Part shown: positions 27,590 to 37,293 of the stretch, piece after piece
How positions within the stretch are numbered: position 1 is the first letter of the stretch
Layout of the letters: each line of letters opens with the position of its first letter
NCBI GenBank assembly: GCA_023416745.1
Contig: JAEZHF010000039.1
Coordinates: forward strand, 42,315-106,314
DNA from: Bacillota bacterium
Lineage (GTDB): Bacteria; Bacillota; Clostridia; Christensenellales; SZUA-584
Direction of reading: 5' to 3'
Length of the DNA: 64,000 nucleotides
Notes under the pieces: model-generated
Told to the model about the DNA's origin: nothing
Databases searched by the model: none
The model's input: only the letters and a program-made list of their open reading frames with translations
Made by a program: the position numbers and the translations under genes

Positions 27590-27612
27590 GGCCGCTTCTC
27601 AGCGGCTTTTTT
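27590..27612 (+). terminator. intrinsic terminator of the 77-residue protein
   Basis: Stem GCCGCT / AGCGGC with loop TCTC, followed by TTTTTT, 20 bases after the stop codon. Confidence 0.85.
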
Positions 27613-27692
27613 AATTGAGTTTTACGGAGATGCCTGCCCTGATTTTGGGACAGGCGCTGTGCGAATATGGGGTTAGAAGGGGGTGCTGCGCA

Positions 27693-30600
27693 ATGGGAGT
27701 CACGGTCGTCAAAGGGCGCGCGGGCAGCGGCAAGAGCCGTATGCTGATGGGGCGCATCCGCGAAATGGTCAAGGACCCGCTGAAAAAGGTGCTCGTGATC
27801 GTGCCGGGGCAGCTCACGTTCGAAACGGAGAAGGACATCATGGCATCGTGCGAAGTGCGCGGCATCATGGGCCTGGAGGTGCTGAGCCTGCAGCGACTGG
27901 CGCTGCGCATACTCGAAGAGACGGGGCTACCGGTCTTTTTGTCGCACGCAGAGCGTGCCATGGTGTGCCATCGGGCGCTGGAGCGGCTGGACAAACCCTT
28001 CGGCGGCGAGCGGCTGCCCGATTTCGAGGTGTGCCTTGCGGATTTGGTCACCCGCCTGAAAAGCCATAGCCAGACACCGGATACGTTGCGGGACGCGGCG
28101 GTGCGCGTGAAGGATGCCGCACTGGCGCAGAAGCTGCGCGACACGGCGGACGTGCTGGCGCTGTACGATGAAATATGCGGCAGCCGGTACGACAGCGCGG
28201 ACATATACGTCCTCGCAGCAGACCGGGCCGACAGCGTGGCATGGCTGCGCAGCGCAGCGGTCGTCATCGACGGGCTGGATAGCGGCGCACCTGCGGCATT
28301 GAAGCTGCTGGCGAAGGTGGCTGCGCTGGCGGAGGAGACGGTAGCTGCGTTTCGCGGGGACGATGCAGACACCGCAATGTTTGAGCCGGAGGAGAAGCTG
28401 GTGCGGCAATTCATCGGCGACGTAGAAGCGGCGGGGCAAAATGTGATGTTGATGGACAGCCCCGGTTTGTCCGACCGGTATAATTCCGACGCGCTGCGGT
28501 TTTTGGAGGCCAACCTGTACCGCTATCCGTATACGCCGTACGCGGACGCGACGGACGGGCTGTATCTGATCGAAGCGGAAACGGCAGAGCAGGAGGTAGA
28601 GCGCGTGGCATCCGCCATACTCGCCGCTGTGGCGCAGCAAGGCTGGCGCTTTTCGGATATCGCCGTGGTGGGCGGAAACCTCGCGGCGTATTTACCTGTC
28701 ATCAAATCGGTATTCGCTCAGGCGGGCATCCCGTTCTTTACGGACGAGCGCCGGACGCTGGCGGATAATACTTTCTTCGATTTTCTGTACAGCGCGATGC
28801 AGGCAGCGGCAGGGGACGTGACTATGGTCGAAGGATATGCCTACAGCGCTTACGCGCCCATTGACGAGGCTCAGCGCAGGGCGCTGAAAGGCTATGCGGA
28901 TAAATACGCGCTCAAGGGCTGGCACTTCCAGAATGCATTTTGGCGCGGCGAAGGCGCGGATGAGGCGGAGGCCGCCCGCCGTGCTGTGATGCGCCCGCTG
29001 GACGCGCTGACTAGGCGGCTGAAGGAGGGCGGCGCAGCCCAGCAGATTGCGGCGGTACGCCGCTTCCTGGACGACTGCGGCGTGAAGGAAAAGCTGGAGG
29101 CGCTTTGCGCGGATATCGATGCGCCCGAGACCCGGGGCGAGCACATCTATTTCCGTCAGGTTTGGGACGGGACGCAGGATGTGCTAGACAGCGTGCCGCG
29201 CGTGATGGGCGATGCGCCGCTGGCACCCGAGGCTCTGTGCAGCCTGATCAGCACGGGCTTTGAGGGCACGCGCATCGCGGTGATACCGCCCGCTACGGAC
29301 GAGGTGAAGGTTTTCGACATTTCGGTGGCGCGGCTGCCTGGAATCAAGGCGCTGTTCGCTATCGGCCTTAACGATGGAACGTGGCCCGCGCGGGATGACG
29401 GGCCGGGGATACTTTCGGGCGCGGAGCGCGAGCTGCTGCTGGACGCAGGGCTGGATGTGGGCGTGTACGACCTCGCGGCGGAGAAGCTGAAGATATACAC
29501 CGCGCTGGCCAAGCCCAAGGATAAGCTGGTGCTGAGTTGGAACCGGGCGGCGGGCGCGCCCTCGGTGCTGATAGATCGGATGAGGCGTTTGTTCCCGGCC
29601 TTGCAGCCGGGCGGTGTGCCATCACTGCTGCCTATGGGTGGTGCTGAACCTATGCTGCTGGGCGGCATGGCGGACGCGCTGCGCGGCAAAACGCCGGATG
29701 AGGCGCTGTCGTCATTGTGCGCGCGTTTTCTCATACAGCCAAAGTGGCGAGACTGGGCAAAAGACGTGCTGCTCCGCGACAACGCAGCACAGTCCATAAG
29801 CGCCGGGGACTCCAAAGAGCTGTACGGCGGTATTCGGTGCAGCGCGACGCGCATCGAGAACTATTACAAGTGCCCCTACAAGCACTTTCTGGATCACGGC
29901 GTGAGGGCGAGAACGCCGCGAGACTACACCTATGATCGCATCGATATCGGCACGTATATGCACCTCGCGTTGGACATCTTTGCGAAGCGGCTGATCGAAG
30001 ACGGCGTGATTATACAAGCGCTGACTGAGGAGGATACAGCGGGACGCATGAAAGCAGCGGCAGAGGAAGCGGCACGTCAGCACGACGGCGGCAAGCTGGC
30101 AGCGGACGAGCGTTTTGCGGTGCAGTATGCGCTGCTGAAAAAAGAGCTTGCGGACACTGCGCTGCGCATACGCACGCACTTTCTGGAGCGCAACGCGCGC
30201 ATGCTGAAGAGTGAGCAGACGTTTAGCATCGTGCTGCCCACGGCATTCGGAGATGTGGAGCTGACGGGCAAGATCGACCGTATCGACGTAGCGGGCGGCT
30301 ATTTCCGCGTGGTGGATTATAAGTCATCCGACACGCGGTTCACACTGAACGATCTGTCGGCGGGCACATCATTGCAGCTGCCCGTCTACATCGAGGCGGC
30401 ACGGCGTGCGCTGGCAGACACGGGGCTGCAGCCGGCGGGTGGGTATTATATGAAGATCGGCGACAGCTATGGCGAGGACGAGGGCGAGGTGCTGACCAAA
30501 GGGCGCATGCGCGGCATATCCATCAGCGACGCGGAGGCGCTTTCGTTGTTCAGCGATACGCAGCCGGGGGGCAGCTTCGTGGCGGTGGATCAGCGGGTGA

Positions 30601-30866
30601 CAACAAAGGGTACACTCAACGGCCAGTCCAAAACGTTCTTTGACGCGCCGCAGCTGGACGCGCTGCTGAGCTACGCGCAAGGCATGATCCGCGACGCGGC
30701 GGAGCGCATATACGGCGGTGACAACGTCATCTGCCCTGTGGACGGAGCTTGCGATTACTGCGACTACAAGAGCGTCTGCCTGCTGAACGCGGGCTACGCT
30801 GGCAACGCGCAGCGAACGGCAGAGCCCTTCGACCGGGAGCGGCTGAACGGGGAGGCGGCGATATGA
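27693..30866 (+). CDS. addB: AddB subunit of AddAB helicase-nuclease
   Basis: A 1057-residue AddB/RexB-type subunit of the double-strand break repair helicase-nuclease that makes recombinogenic ends for RecA. The Walker A-like GRAGSGKS lies at residues 8-15. The C-terminal RecB-family nuclease has GKIDRIDVAGGYFRVVDYKS. Iron-sulfur cysteines are seen in YKCPYKHF and the final C-x6-C-x2-C-x5-C (CPVDGACDYCDYKSVC). The ATG at 27693 follows AGAAGGGGG and starts the conserved MGVTVVKGRAGSGKS; a longer frame to 27615 has no support. Its stop overlaps the addA start. Confidence 0.95.
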   Translation: MGVTVVKGRAGSGKSRMLMGRIREMVKDPLKKVLVIVPGQLTFETEKDIMASCEVRGIMGLEVLSLQRLALRILEETGLPVFLSHAERAMVCHRALERLDKPFGGERLPDFEVCLADLVTRLKSHSQTPDTLRDAAVRVKDAALAQKLRDTADVLALYDEICGSRYDSADIYVLAADRADSVAWLRSAAVVIDGLDSGAPAALKLLAKVAALAEETVAAFRGDDADTAMFEPEEKLVRQFIGDVEAAGQNVMLMDSPGLSDRYNSDALRFLEANLYRYPYTPYADATDGLYLIEAETAEQEVERVASAILAAVAQQGWRFSDIAVVGGNLAAYLPVIKSVFAQAGIPFFTDERRTLADNTFFDFLYSAMQAAAGDVTMVEGYAYSAYAPIDEAQRRALKGYADKYALKGWHFQNAFWRGEGADEAEAARRAVMRPLDALTRRLKEGGAAQQIAAVRRFLDDCGVKEKLEALCADIDAPETRGEHIYFRQVWDGTQDVLDSVPRVMGDAPLAPEALCSLISTGFEGTRIAVIPPATDEVKVFDISVARLPGIKALFAIGLNDGTWPARDDGPGILSGAERELLLDAGLDVGVYDLAAEKLKIYTALAKPKDKLVLSWNRAAGAPSVLIDRMRRLFPALQPGGVPSLLPMGGAEPMLLGGMADALRGKTPDEALSSLCARFLIQPKWRDWAKDVLLRDNAAQSISAGDSKELYGGIRCSATRIENYYKCPYKHFLDHGVRARTPRDYTYDRIDIGTYMHLALDIFAKRLIEDGVIIQALTEEDTAGRMKAAAEEAARQHDGGKLAADERFAVQYALLKKELADTALRIRTHFLERNARMLKSEQTFSIVLPTAFGDVELTGKIDRIDVAGGYFRVVDYKSSDTRFTLNDLSAGTSLQLPVYIEAARRALADTGLQPAGGYYMKIGDSYGEDEGEVLTKGRMRGISISDAEALSLFSDTQPGGSFVAVDQRVTTKGTLNGQSKTFFDAPQLDALLSYAQGMIRDAAERIYGGDNVICPVDGACDYCDYKSVCLLNAGYAGNAQRTAEPFDRERLNGEAAI

Positions 30867-33800
30867 GCAGGAAATGGAACGCGCACCAGCAGCATGCAAT
30901 AGACCTTCGGGGGTGCAGCGTGGTGGTGTCCGCCGCGGCGGGCAGCGGCAAGACCAGCGTGCTGACGGAGCGCGTGCTGCGCCTGATCGAGGAGGGCGAG
31001 GACATCAGCCGCATGCTGGTGGTGACGTTCACCAACCTCGCAGCGGGCGAAATGCGCGCACGCATATACCAGCGGCTGCAGGAGGCGGGCAAGGAGGATG
31101 CGCGGCTGGCGGCGCAGGCCGAGAAGTGCGCGTTTGCGGACATCTCCACGCTGCACGCGTTCTGCGGGAGGCTGATACGCGACAACTTCGCACAGGCGGG
31201 CGTGTCGCCCGTGTGCGCCATCGCGGACGAGGCGCAGACAGCGCACCTCAAACAGACCGCGCTGGACGACGCGATCGAGCAGGCGCTGGCGGACAACGAT
31301 CAGCGGCGCATCGTGCTCAAATACGCGGGGCGCGGCGACATGGAGATGCTTCGGTCCATCGTGACCAAGATATACAACCGGGCGATCAGCCTGAAGGACC
31401 CGCAGAAGTGGCTGGAGCGGTCGCGTGCGCACTACGACGGCGGAGCATTCATCGATGTACTATTTGAAAAATACTGCGCCATGGTGCGGGAAGATGCACT
31501 CAAGGCGGCGGCGCATTTGGACATGCGCACCGCATTGTGGCGGGAGAGCGGTTTTGAAGCGGAGGCTCTGACAAGCGACGCGGAACGGCTGGCACTGCTG
31601 CGGGCCGTGGACGCGATTTCGAAGGACGAGGCGTATCTGCCCGTGTTCGAGCCGGTCACCTCTGCGGTGAAGGGCGCACCCAACCAGGGCAGCAAGAAGC
31701 ATACCAACGCGGCCAATAAGTGCTTGGAGACGGTGCGGCGCTGGGAGGGCGGCTTTGCCGCCAAAATGTCGGGGGAGCTGGAACGGGTGGCGAAGGACGG
31801 GCGGTTCTTCATCGACCTGACGCGGTCGTTCATGTCCCGCTACGCCAAGGCCAAGCGCGGCAAGATCTTACTCGATCATGATGACACGATGCACTTCGCG
31901 TTTCGGGTGCTGCAGTCGAAGGACATCGCCGCACGGTACCGTGACAAATACTCCCATGTGTTTGTGGACGAGTATCAGGACATCAACGAGGCGCAGCACG
32001 CCATCATATCGGCGCTGCAGCGCGGAGACAACGACTTTCTCGTAGGCGACGTGAAGCAGTGCATTTACACATTCCGCGAGTCCAACCCGGAGCTGCTGAT
32101 GCGGCGCTGCCGCGAGCTGTCCGGCGGCGGTCTGGTGGAGATGAACACCAACTACCGCAGCACGCCCGCCGTTATCGACTTTATCAACGGCGTAATGGGC
32201 CACATGATGACGGAGGATGCGGGCGGTGTGGCTTATACCGGCGGACAGCGGCTGGCGGCGGGTTCTGAGGGCGATGGGCGCGTGGGCATCGTGCTGGCAG
32301 GGCGCGAGAGCGCGGACGGCGAGGACACGCTGGGCAGCCTCGAGGCGGAGGCCGCGCAGCTGGCTGAGCTGATCAGCGGCGTCGTGGATGAGGGCTTTGC
32401 CTACGGCGATATTGCGGTGCTGCGGCCCGAGCTATCCGGCACGGGGCAGCGGCTGGCACAGGCGCTGCGCGAGCGGCGAATACCGGTGACGGGCGGCCCC
32501 GCGGGCGATCCGGCCTACAGCGAGCTGATGGTGTTTATCAATCTGCTGTCCGTGGTGGACAGCCCCACTGCGGACGTGCCGCTGCTCTCCGCGCTGCGTT
32601 ACCCGTACTATGGGCTGACTGAGGCCGATTTCGTGCGCATTCGTATGGCTGCGACCACGGGGGTGACGTTCACGCAAGCCGCGCTGACTTACGCATCGGA
32701 CGACGAGACGGGACGAAAGCTATCGCGTTTTTGGTCGGATGTGGAACGGTTCCGGCGTATGGCGGCGTGCATGAAGCTGCCGGATTTCCTGATGCGCGTG
32801 CGGCAGGAGGCGAAGTTCCGCGAGTATGCGCTGACGTCACCAGGCGGCAGCGGTACCGACGAGATGATCGGAGGCTTCATTGGTCAGGTGGCGGCAACGG
32901 GGGTGCGTTGCCTGAAGGACGTGCTGGACATGGCGGACAGGATGCGGGCGGGGCGTGAATCTCAGCCGGACCCCAAGACGGCGGACGGCGTGTACCTGAC
33001 GACGATACACCGCTCCAAGGGCCTTGAGTTCCCCGTGGTGATACTGTGCGGCCTGCACAAGAATATCGACCAGCGGGACGCGCGGGGTATGGTGCTGGTG
33101 GGACGAGACCTCGGCATCGGCCTCAATGATGTGGACGAAGAGGCACACATCAAGAGGCCGACGCTGCACAGCGCGGCGGTGGCACGCGTTATGAAGCGTG
33201 AGAAGATTTCCGAGACGGTGCGCCTGCTGTACGTGGGCATGACGCGCGCGATCAAGCGGCTGGTACTGCTGGGTGCGGGCAGCGTGCTCAAGGACAGCTG
33301 GCTGGAACAAAAGTCGGAAGGCTGGCAGATGAGTGCGCAGAGCTACTTCGATTTGCTGATGCCTGCGGTGCGGCTGGCGTGTGAGGGCAGCGGCAGTAAT
33401 TTTGAGTATGCGGTGCGAATCATGCCGTGCGGTGAGGGTTGCGCGGCGCAGGCGGACACGGCGCAGCGGCTGAATGCGTTGCTGGACTTGGCAGCGGAAA
33501 CCGAACCGGCGGAAGTGTTTGAGGCTTATTCGCACGGCGGTGATATCGGCGTACCCTCCAAGGTGAGTGTGTCAGCGCTGAAGCGAATGGCAGAGCAGTC
33601 GGCGGTTGTACTGCCGCAGCGTTTTCCGTCCGAGGACGATGACATCACAGCGGCAGAGCGTGGTACGTTGATGCACCGCGTGCTGGAGGTGATGGGCCTT
33701 GCGGTCAGAACTGCGGATGAAGTGGCGGCGGAGGTCAAGCGGTTGGCGGCTAAGGGCGCGATTGACGCGGCGTTAGCGCACTATGTGGACGCGGAGGCTG

Positions 33801-34150
33801 TCGCCGGTTTCCTGCATAGCGAGCTCGCGGCGCGGGCACGGGTGTCTTCCCGCTGCTTGTTCGAGCAGCCGTTTTGCCTGCAGATGGGCGCGCGGGAGCT
33901 GAACCTTGGCGAATCGGACGAGCCGGTGATCGTGCAGGGCATCATTGATATGTGCTTCATCGAGGACGGGCAGTGGGTGATCGTCGATTACAAGACGGAC
34001 AAAGTGAGCGCACAGGACGCGGCGGAGGCGGCGAAGAAATATGCGATACAGCTGAATCTTTACGCGCGGGCGCTCACGGATATCACGCAGCGGCCCGTAG
34101 CACAGAAGTGGATATATTATCTTTCTGCGGGTCGGGCGGTTATGCTTTGA
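30863..34150 (+). CDS. addA: AddA subunit of AddAB helicase-nuclease
   Basis: A 1095-residue UvrD-family 3'-5' helicase with C-terminal nuclease. Walker A AAAGSGKT lies at residues 24-31; VFVDEYQDIN, TTIHRSKGLEFPVVI and LLYVGMTRA are helicase motifs II, V and VI. The nuclease centre reads VQGIIDMCF...VIVDYKTDK near residue 1030. It acts with AddB on broken DNA ends and recognises Chi. The ATG overlaps addB by four bases (ATGA) with GGGGAGG upstream, so the subunits are translationally coupled. It is slightly shorter than Bacillus AddA. Confidence 0.95.
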   Translation: MSRKWNAHQQHAIDLRGCSVVVSAAAGSGKTSVLTERVLRLIEEGEDISRMLVVTFTNLAAGEMRARIYQRLQEAGKEDARLAAQAEKCAFADISTLHAFCGRLIRDNFAQAGVSPVCAIADEAQTAHLKQTALDDAIEQALADNDQRRIVLKYAGRGDMEMLRSIVTKIYNRAISLKDPQKWLERSRAHYDGGAFIDVLFEKYCAMVREDALKAAAHLDMRTALWRESGFEAEALTSDAERLALLRAVDAISKDEAYLPVFEPVTSAVKGAPNQGSKKHTNAANKCLETVRRWEGGFAAKMSGELERVAKDGRFFIDLTRSFMSRYAKAKRGKILLDHDDTMHFAFRVLQSKDIAARYRDKYSHVFVDEYQDINEAQHAIISALQRGDNDFLVGDVKQCIYTFRESNPELLMRRCRELSGGGLVEMNTNYRSTPAVIDFINGVMGHMMTEDAGGVAYTGGQRLAAGSEGDGRVGIVLAGRESADGEDTLGSLEAEAAQLAELISGVVDEGFAYGDIAVLRPELSGTGQRLAQALRERRIPVTGGPAGDPAYSELMVFINLLSVVDSPTADVPLLSALRYPYYGLTEADFVRIRMAATTGVTFTQAALTYASDDETGRKLSRFWSDVERFRRMAACMKLPDFLMRVRQEAKFREYALTSPGGSGTDEMIGGFIGQVAATGVRCLKDVLDMADRMRAGRESQPDPKTADGVYLTTIHRSKGLEFPVVILCGLHKNIDQRDARGMVLVGRDLGIGLNDVDEEAHIKRPTLHSAAVARVMKREKISETVRLLYVGMTRAIKRLVLLGAGSVLKDSWLEQKSEGWQMSAQSYFDLLMPAVRLACEGSGSNFEYAVRIMPCGEGCAAQADTAQRLNALLDLAAETEPAEVFEAYSHGGDIGVPSKVSVSALKRMAEQSAVVLPQRFPSEDDDITAAERGTLMHRVLEVMGLAVRTADEVAAEVKRLAAKGAIDAALAHYVDAEAVAGFLHSELAARARVSSRCLFEQPFCLQMGARELNLGESDEPVIVQGIIDMCFIEDGQWVIVDYKTDKVSAQDAAEAAKKYAIQLNLYARALTDITQRPVAQKWIYYLSAGRAVML

Positions 34151-34163
34151 GGTTATATTAGGC

Positions 34164-34192
34164 TTTATGTGTGCCGGAAAATATGATACAAT
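34164..34192 (+). promoter_or_regulatory. extended -10 promoter of the YbjQ-like gene
   Basis: TTTATG (34164-34169), 17-base spacer, TACAAT (34187-34192) preceded by TGA, an extended -10 element. It ends 30 bases before the start codon. Confidence 0.55.
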
Positions 34193-34222
34193 ATTCACAA
34201 TAAATCAGGGAGGTTGACATCA

Positions 34223-34531
34223 ATGATTCTGATGACGATTGAAGACCCGGGCAAGCCGTTTGAGACGCTGGGGCTGGTGCGCGGCTCGATGATACAGAGC
34301 AAGCATATTGGCAAGGACATGGCGGCGGGTTTTAAAACACTGGTGGGCGGTGAACTGAAGGGCTACACCGAGATGATGGAGGAGTCGCGCGAGACCGCGA
34401 CGCAGCGCATGATACAGCAGGCGCAGTTGCTGGGCGCGGACGCGATCGTTGGAGTACGCTATTCATCCAGCTCGGTCATGCAGGGAGCGGCTGAGGTCAC
34501 TGCCTACGGTACAGCCGTAAAATACAAGTAG
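34223..34531 (+). CDS. YbjQ/UPF0145 family protein
   Basis: A 102-residue member of the YbjQ family (also called heavy-metal-binding domain, DUF74), which forms pentameric beta assemblies in solved members. Signature: LGLVRGSMIQSKHIGKD, then ATQRMIQQAQLLGADAIVGV and the end SVMQGAAEVTAYGTAVKY. The cellular role is not established. The ATG at 34223 is chosen over a TTG at 34214 because GGGAGG is 9 bases from it. It is single-gene, with its own promoter and terminator. Confidence 0.9.
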   Translation: MILMTIEDPGKPFETLGLVRGSMIQSKHIGKDMAAGFKTLVGGELKGYTEMMEESRETATQRMIQQAQLLGADAIVGVRYSSSSVMQGAAEVTAYGTAVKYK

Positions 34532-34587
34532 GCGGCTTTAAGCCGCCTGCCGGTTGCCGGCTGAACGTACCGGCGCAGAGTTACCAT

Positions 34588-34618
34588 AGGGGATGCCTGC
34601 CGCATCCCCTTATTTGTT
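34588..34618 (+). terminator. intrinsic terminator of the YbjQ-like gene
   Basis: Stem AGGGGATGC / GCATCCCCT with loop CTGCC, followed by TATTTGTTT. A further stem AGGCGGCT / AGCCGCCT lies at 34531-34549. Confidence 0.7.
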
Positions 34619-34640
34619 TGATTGGCCTGCCTGTCTGCGT

Positions 34641-34997
34641 TTAGGGCAGGCTGGACAGCGCGGAGACCAGCACGTCCTCCTTGAATGGCTTGACGATAAA
34701 GCCTTTCGCACCGGACAGCACGGCTTCGCGCACCATGCTCTCCTGTCCCATCGCCGATATCATCACCACATGCGCGCCAGGTTGAATGGCTAGTATCGCC
34801 TTCAAGCTGTCCAAGCCGTCCATTTCAGGCATCGTGATGTCCATAGTCACAACGTCCGGATTCAGCTCTTGGTACTTTTGAATCGCGACCTTGCCGTTTT
34901 CTGCCTCACCCGCCACTTCATAGCCGTTTTTACTGAGCATGTTTTTGATGGACACCCGCATAAATGCTGCATCATCCACAATCAACACCCTTTTCAT
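34641..34997 (-). CDS. cheY: chemotaxis response regulator CheY
   Basis: A 118-residue stand-alone receiver domain. Acidic pocket Asp-Asp at residues 8-9 (LIVDDAAF), phosphoacceptor Asp in VTMDITMPEMDG near residue 53, Thr/Ser position MISAMGQ, and Lys in FIVKPF. Phospho-CheY binds the flagellar switch. The sequence is of the Gram-positive CheY type. The ATG at 34997 has GGGAGG upstream. It is the only chemotaxis gene visible and is divergent from the flagellar cluster. Receiver-only proteins can serve other roles, but the context supports CheY. Confidence 0.88.
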   Translation of the reverse strand: MKRVLIVDDAAFMRVSIKNMLSKNGYEVAGEAENGKVAIQKYQELNPDVVTMDITMPEMDGLDSLKAILAIQPGAHVVMISAMGQESMVREAVLSGAKGFIVKPFKEDVLVSALSSLP

Positions 34998-35133
34998 TGT
35001 TAACCTCCCGCTGAGTGCTTCATATCGCATCCGGCTGATATTATGGTCCTGTTGCGTATGAGCTGAACAGCACCTGCCGGACAAATCCAGTGTTTTTCTA
35101 AAATTATATATCGTATTTTTCTTTGGGACTATT

Positions 35134-35157
35134 AACATTTTCAAATAAATCCGATAA
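35134..35157 (+). promoter_or_regulatory. weak sigma-D-like promoter candidate ahead of the flagellar cluster
   Basis: CCGATAA at 35151-35157 resembles the sigma-D -10 element, but the upstream TAAC is degenerate and the spacing is about 2 bases short. It is the only such match in the cheY/fliK-like intergenic region. Confidence 0.25.
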
Positions 35158-35212
35158 ATATTTTAAGAGCGGATACTCATATGAAGAGGATTGGCTGCAG
35201 CGGGAGTATACG

Positions 35213-36853
35213 ATGAAGATTGAAAATGTACAGTCGATTAAGAATATTCCGGATAAACAGCAACCCCAGATATTAAGACGGGGTGAGTTCTTCGTATCCG
35301 AAGTGCTGGAGATCAGAGGCGATACGGCGCTGCTGAAAAGCGCGCAGGGCACACTGCTGACCGCCAGGTTGCTGGGTGACCTTTGGCTGACCGCGGGTGA
35401 CCATGTGGAGACGGTGGTGGACGAAGCCAATGGCAGCCGCTATGTGCTGCGTTTGGTGGATGTGTCACGCGGGGACAGGCAGTCAGCAGCCGATGGGGCT
35501 TTGGAAGCTCCGGTGAATACGGCCGCACAAAATGCGCGTGCGCAGATGCTGCCCGGCATGCTCGCAATGCTGAAAAGGAATGCCGGCCTGGAACCTAAGA
35601 TGGCGGAATTCATGGCAAGGAACGGTATACCGGACACGCCGGAAAACATAGAAACGCTCACGAGGCTGGTAAAAGGGGAACTGAAAGCGGATCAGGTGCT
35701 GCTGAATATGCAGGGGGAAGCAGCACGTGCCGGAACGGCTATAGCCAACCGATCGGCAACTTTGGGGCAGGCAGGCTTTATTGAATCGATGGCTGCCAAG
35801 CCCATAGCGGCTGCGGATACGCAGGCTGCTGCGGGAGTGATTAACCCGGCGGCTCCGGACACATCAGCGGCAGGTTTCAGTCCGATCCCAGACAACGCTG
35901 CAGCCAATACAGTGGCCATGCAGCACACTAATGTGTCAAAGACTGCTGTAGCTATGCCGCAAACCGCTGGTAATGTGCTGCAAACCGTTACAGATGTGCC
36001 GCAGAACGCTGCACCGACCGGTCAGCCGAATACAGCAGTGGTGCAAACGTCGGCACCGGATGCGAAAGTGTTTCAGCATGGCAAAACACTCAGTCTGCCG
36101 ACGGATATGGCTGCGCAACAGCCGCCTGCAACGGTCTTCGACGGGGCAGCGGCGGGCATCGCGTCTCAGGCGGTTCGGCAGGCTGTCTCGACGGTGAACG
36201 ACTACGCCGCTGGTACGAAGCAACCGGTTGATGTATCGCCCGCGGTGCTGGCCGACCGGCTTATAACACTCATTGTGGATCTCAGGAGTCAAAAAACGCT
36301 TCCGGCGCAGCTGAAAAAGTCGGTCGAGGAGCTGCCGGCGCAAATTAAAGAACTAAAGATTTCCTTACAGTCATCCGATATTAATGACAGAAACACGCTG
36401 GTGCATCACGCGGAAAATCTGGACAGACAGCTCTCACTGATGTCCGAGCTGAAAAGGTTCGACTGCTACCACATCCCGCTGACGGGCATGAACAGCGAGC
36501 AGACGACAGCAGAGCTGTACGTATTCCGGCAGAAGCGCCGGAAGGCGGATGCAGACCCCGAGACCTTCGCCGTGCTGCTGGCGCTGGATACACAGCATAT
36601 GGGGCGTGTTGAAACGATGATCAGGGCTGCCGGGCACAGCGTGACGCTGGAGTTCAGGCTGGAGATGGAGGCACTGACCGGCGCATTTGAGCAGGCGGCC
36701 AAAGAGCTGGAGACGGTGATTGCACAGACGGGCTTTCGGCTATCCGGCGTAAGCGTCCGAGAACTGGCAGTCAGGACGACGGTGCTGAACGCAGAGGAGG
36801 CACAGCCCAAGAGGCAGGCTCCCGGCACGGGCAGTCTGGATATAAGGATATGA
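35213..36853 (+). CDS. fliK: FliK-like flagellar hook-length control protein
   Basis: A 546-residue protein with a conserved N-terminal region (about residues 1-90), a low-complexity Ala/Thr/Gln/Pro-rich middle (about 170-340) and a folded C-terminus. The C-terminus resembles the FliK domain (ELYVFRQKRRKADADPETFAVLLALDTQHMGRVE). This split matches FliK-type rulers, and resembles Bacillus YlqG, which like here precedes an FlhB-like gene. The start at 35213 has GGGAG upstream. The stop overlaps the next start (ATGA). A second, true FliK could lie beyond the window, so the symbol is tentative. Confidence 0.65.
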   Translation: MKIENVQSIKNIPDKQQPQILRRGEFFVSEVLEIRGDTALLKSAQGTLLTARLLGDLWLTAGDHVETVVDEANGSRYVLRLVDVSRGDRQSAADGALEAPVNTAAQNARAQMLPGMLAMLKRNAGLEPKMAEFMARNGIPDTPENIETLTRLVKGELKADQVLLNMQGEAARAGTAIANRSATLGQAGFIESMAAKPIAAADTQAAAGVINPAAPDTSAAGFSPIPDNAAANTVAMQHTNVSKTAVAMPQTAGNVLQTVTDVPQNAAPTGQPNTAVVQTSAPDAKVFQHGKTLSLPTDMAAQQPPATVFDGAAAGIASQAVRQAVSTVNDYAAGTKQPVDVSPAVLADRLITLIVDLRSQKTLPAQLKKSVEELPAQIKELKISLQSSDINDRNTLVHHAENLDRQLSLMSELKRFDCYHIPLTGMNSEQTTAELYVFRQKRRKADADPETFAVLLALDTQHMGRVETMIRAAGHSVTLEFRLEMEALTGAFEQAAKELETVIAQTGFRLSGVSVRELAVRTTVLNAEEAQPKRQAPGTGSLDIRI

Positions 36854-37155
36854 GCAACAACGACAAGCCGGAAAACCGTCAGGCGGCGGCGCTGAAATAC
36901 GACCCGCAAAGGGCGGACGCACCATATGTGGTGGCGCTGGGCACAGGGCATCTCGCTGACCGTATCGTGGAGACTGCCAAGGAAAACAGCATCCACGTGA
37001 TGCGGGACGACAAACTGTCCAACATGCTGCAAAAGCTCAGCGCGGGTGACGAGATACCCGAGGAGCTGTACAAAGTGGTGGCGGAGGTGCTCGTGTTTGT
37101 CAGCACTATGGACGAAAAATACAGCCGGCGGTTTGGGCTGGCTCCAAAGCGTTGA
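36850..37155 (+). CDS. FlhB C-terminal domain paralogue (FhlB/YlqH-like)
   Basis: A 101-residue protein matching only the cytoplasmic export-switch domain of FlhB: AAALKYDPQRADAPYVVALGTGHLADRI aligns with the part after NPTH in the full FlhB encoded at 44695, and EIPEELYKVVAEVL matches its end. The NPTH autocleavage motif is absent (ENRQ at the aligned place) and there are no membrane helices. In other bacteria such proteins can substitute for the FlhB C-terminal fragment in substrate switching. It is coupled to the FliK-like gene by ATGA overlap. Confidence 0.85.
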   Translation: MSNNDKPENRQAAALKYDPQRADAPYVVALGTGHLADRIVETAKENSIHVMRDDKLSNMLQKLSAGDEIPEELYKVVAEVLVFVSTMDEKYSRRFGLAPKR

Positions 37156-37293
37156 TATATATAGTTGATATACTTGAAAGAAAGCTCAGCATAAGTGGCA
37201 TTGTAACCAGACGTTAAAAGCCACAGTGGTTATGGTCACAGGTATCCGCCGCGTGCAGGCCAGCGGATATTTCAGTGATAAAGGAGGTAAGAC

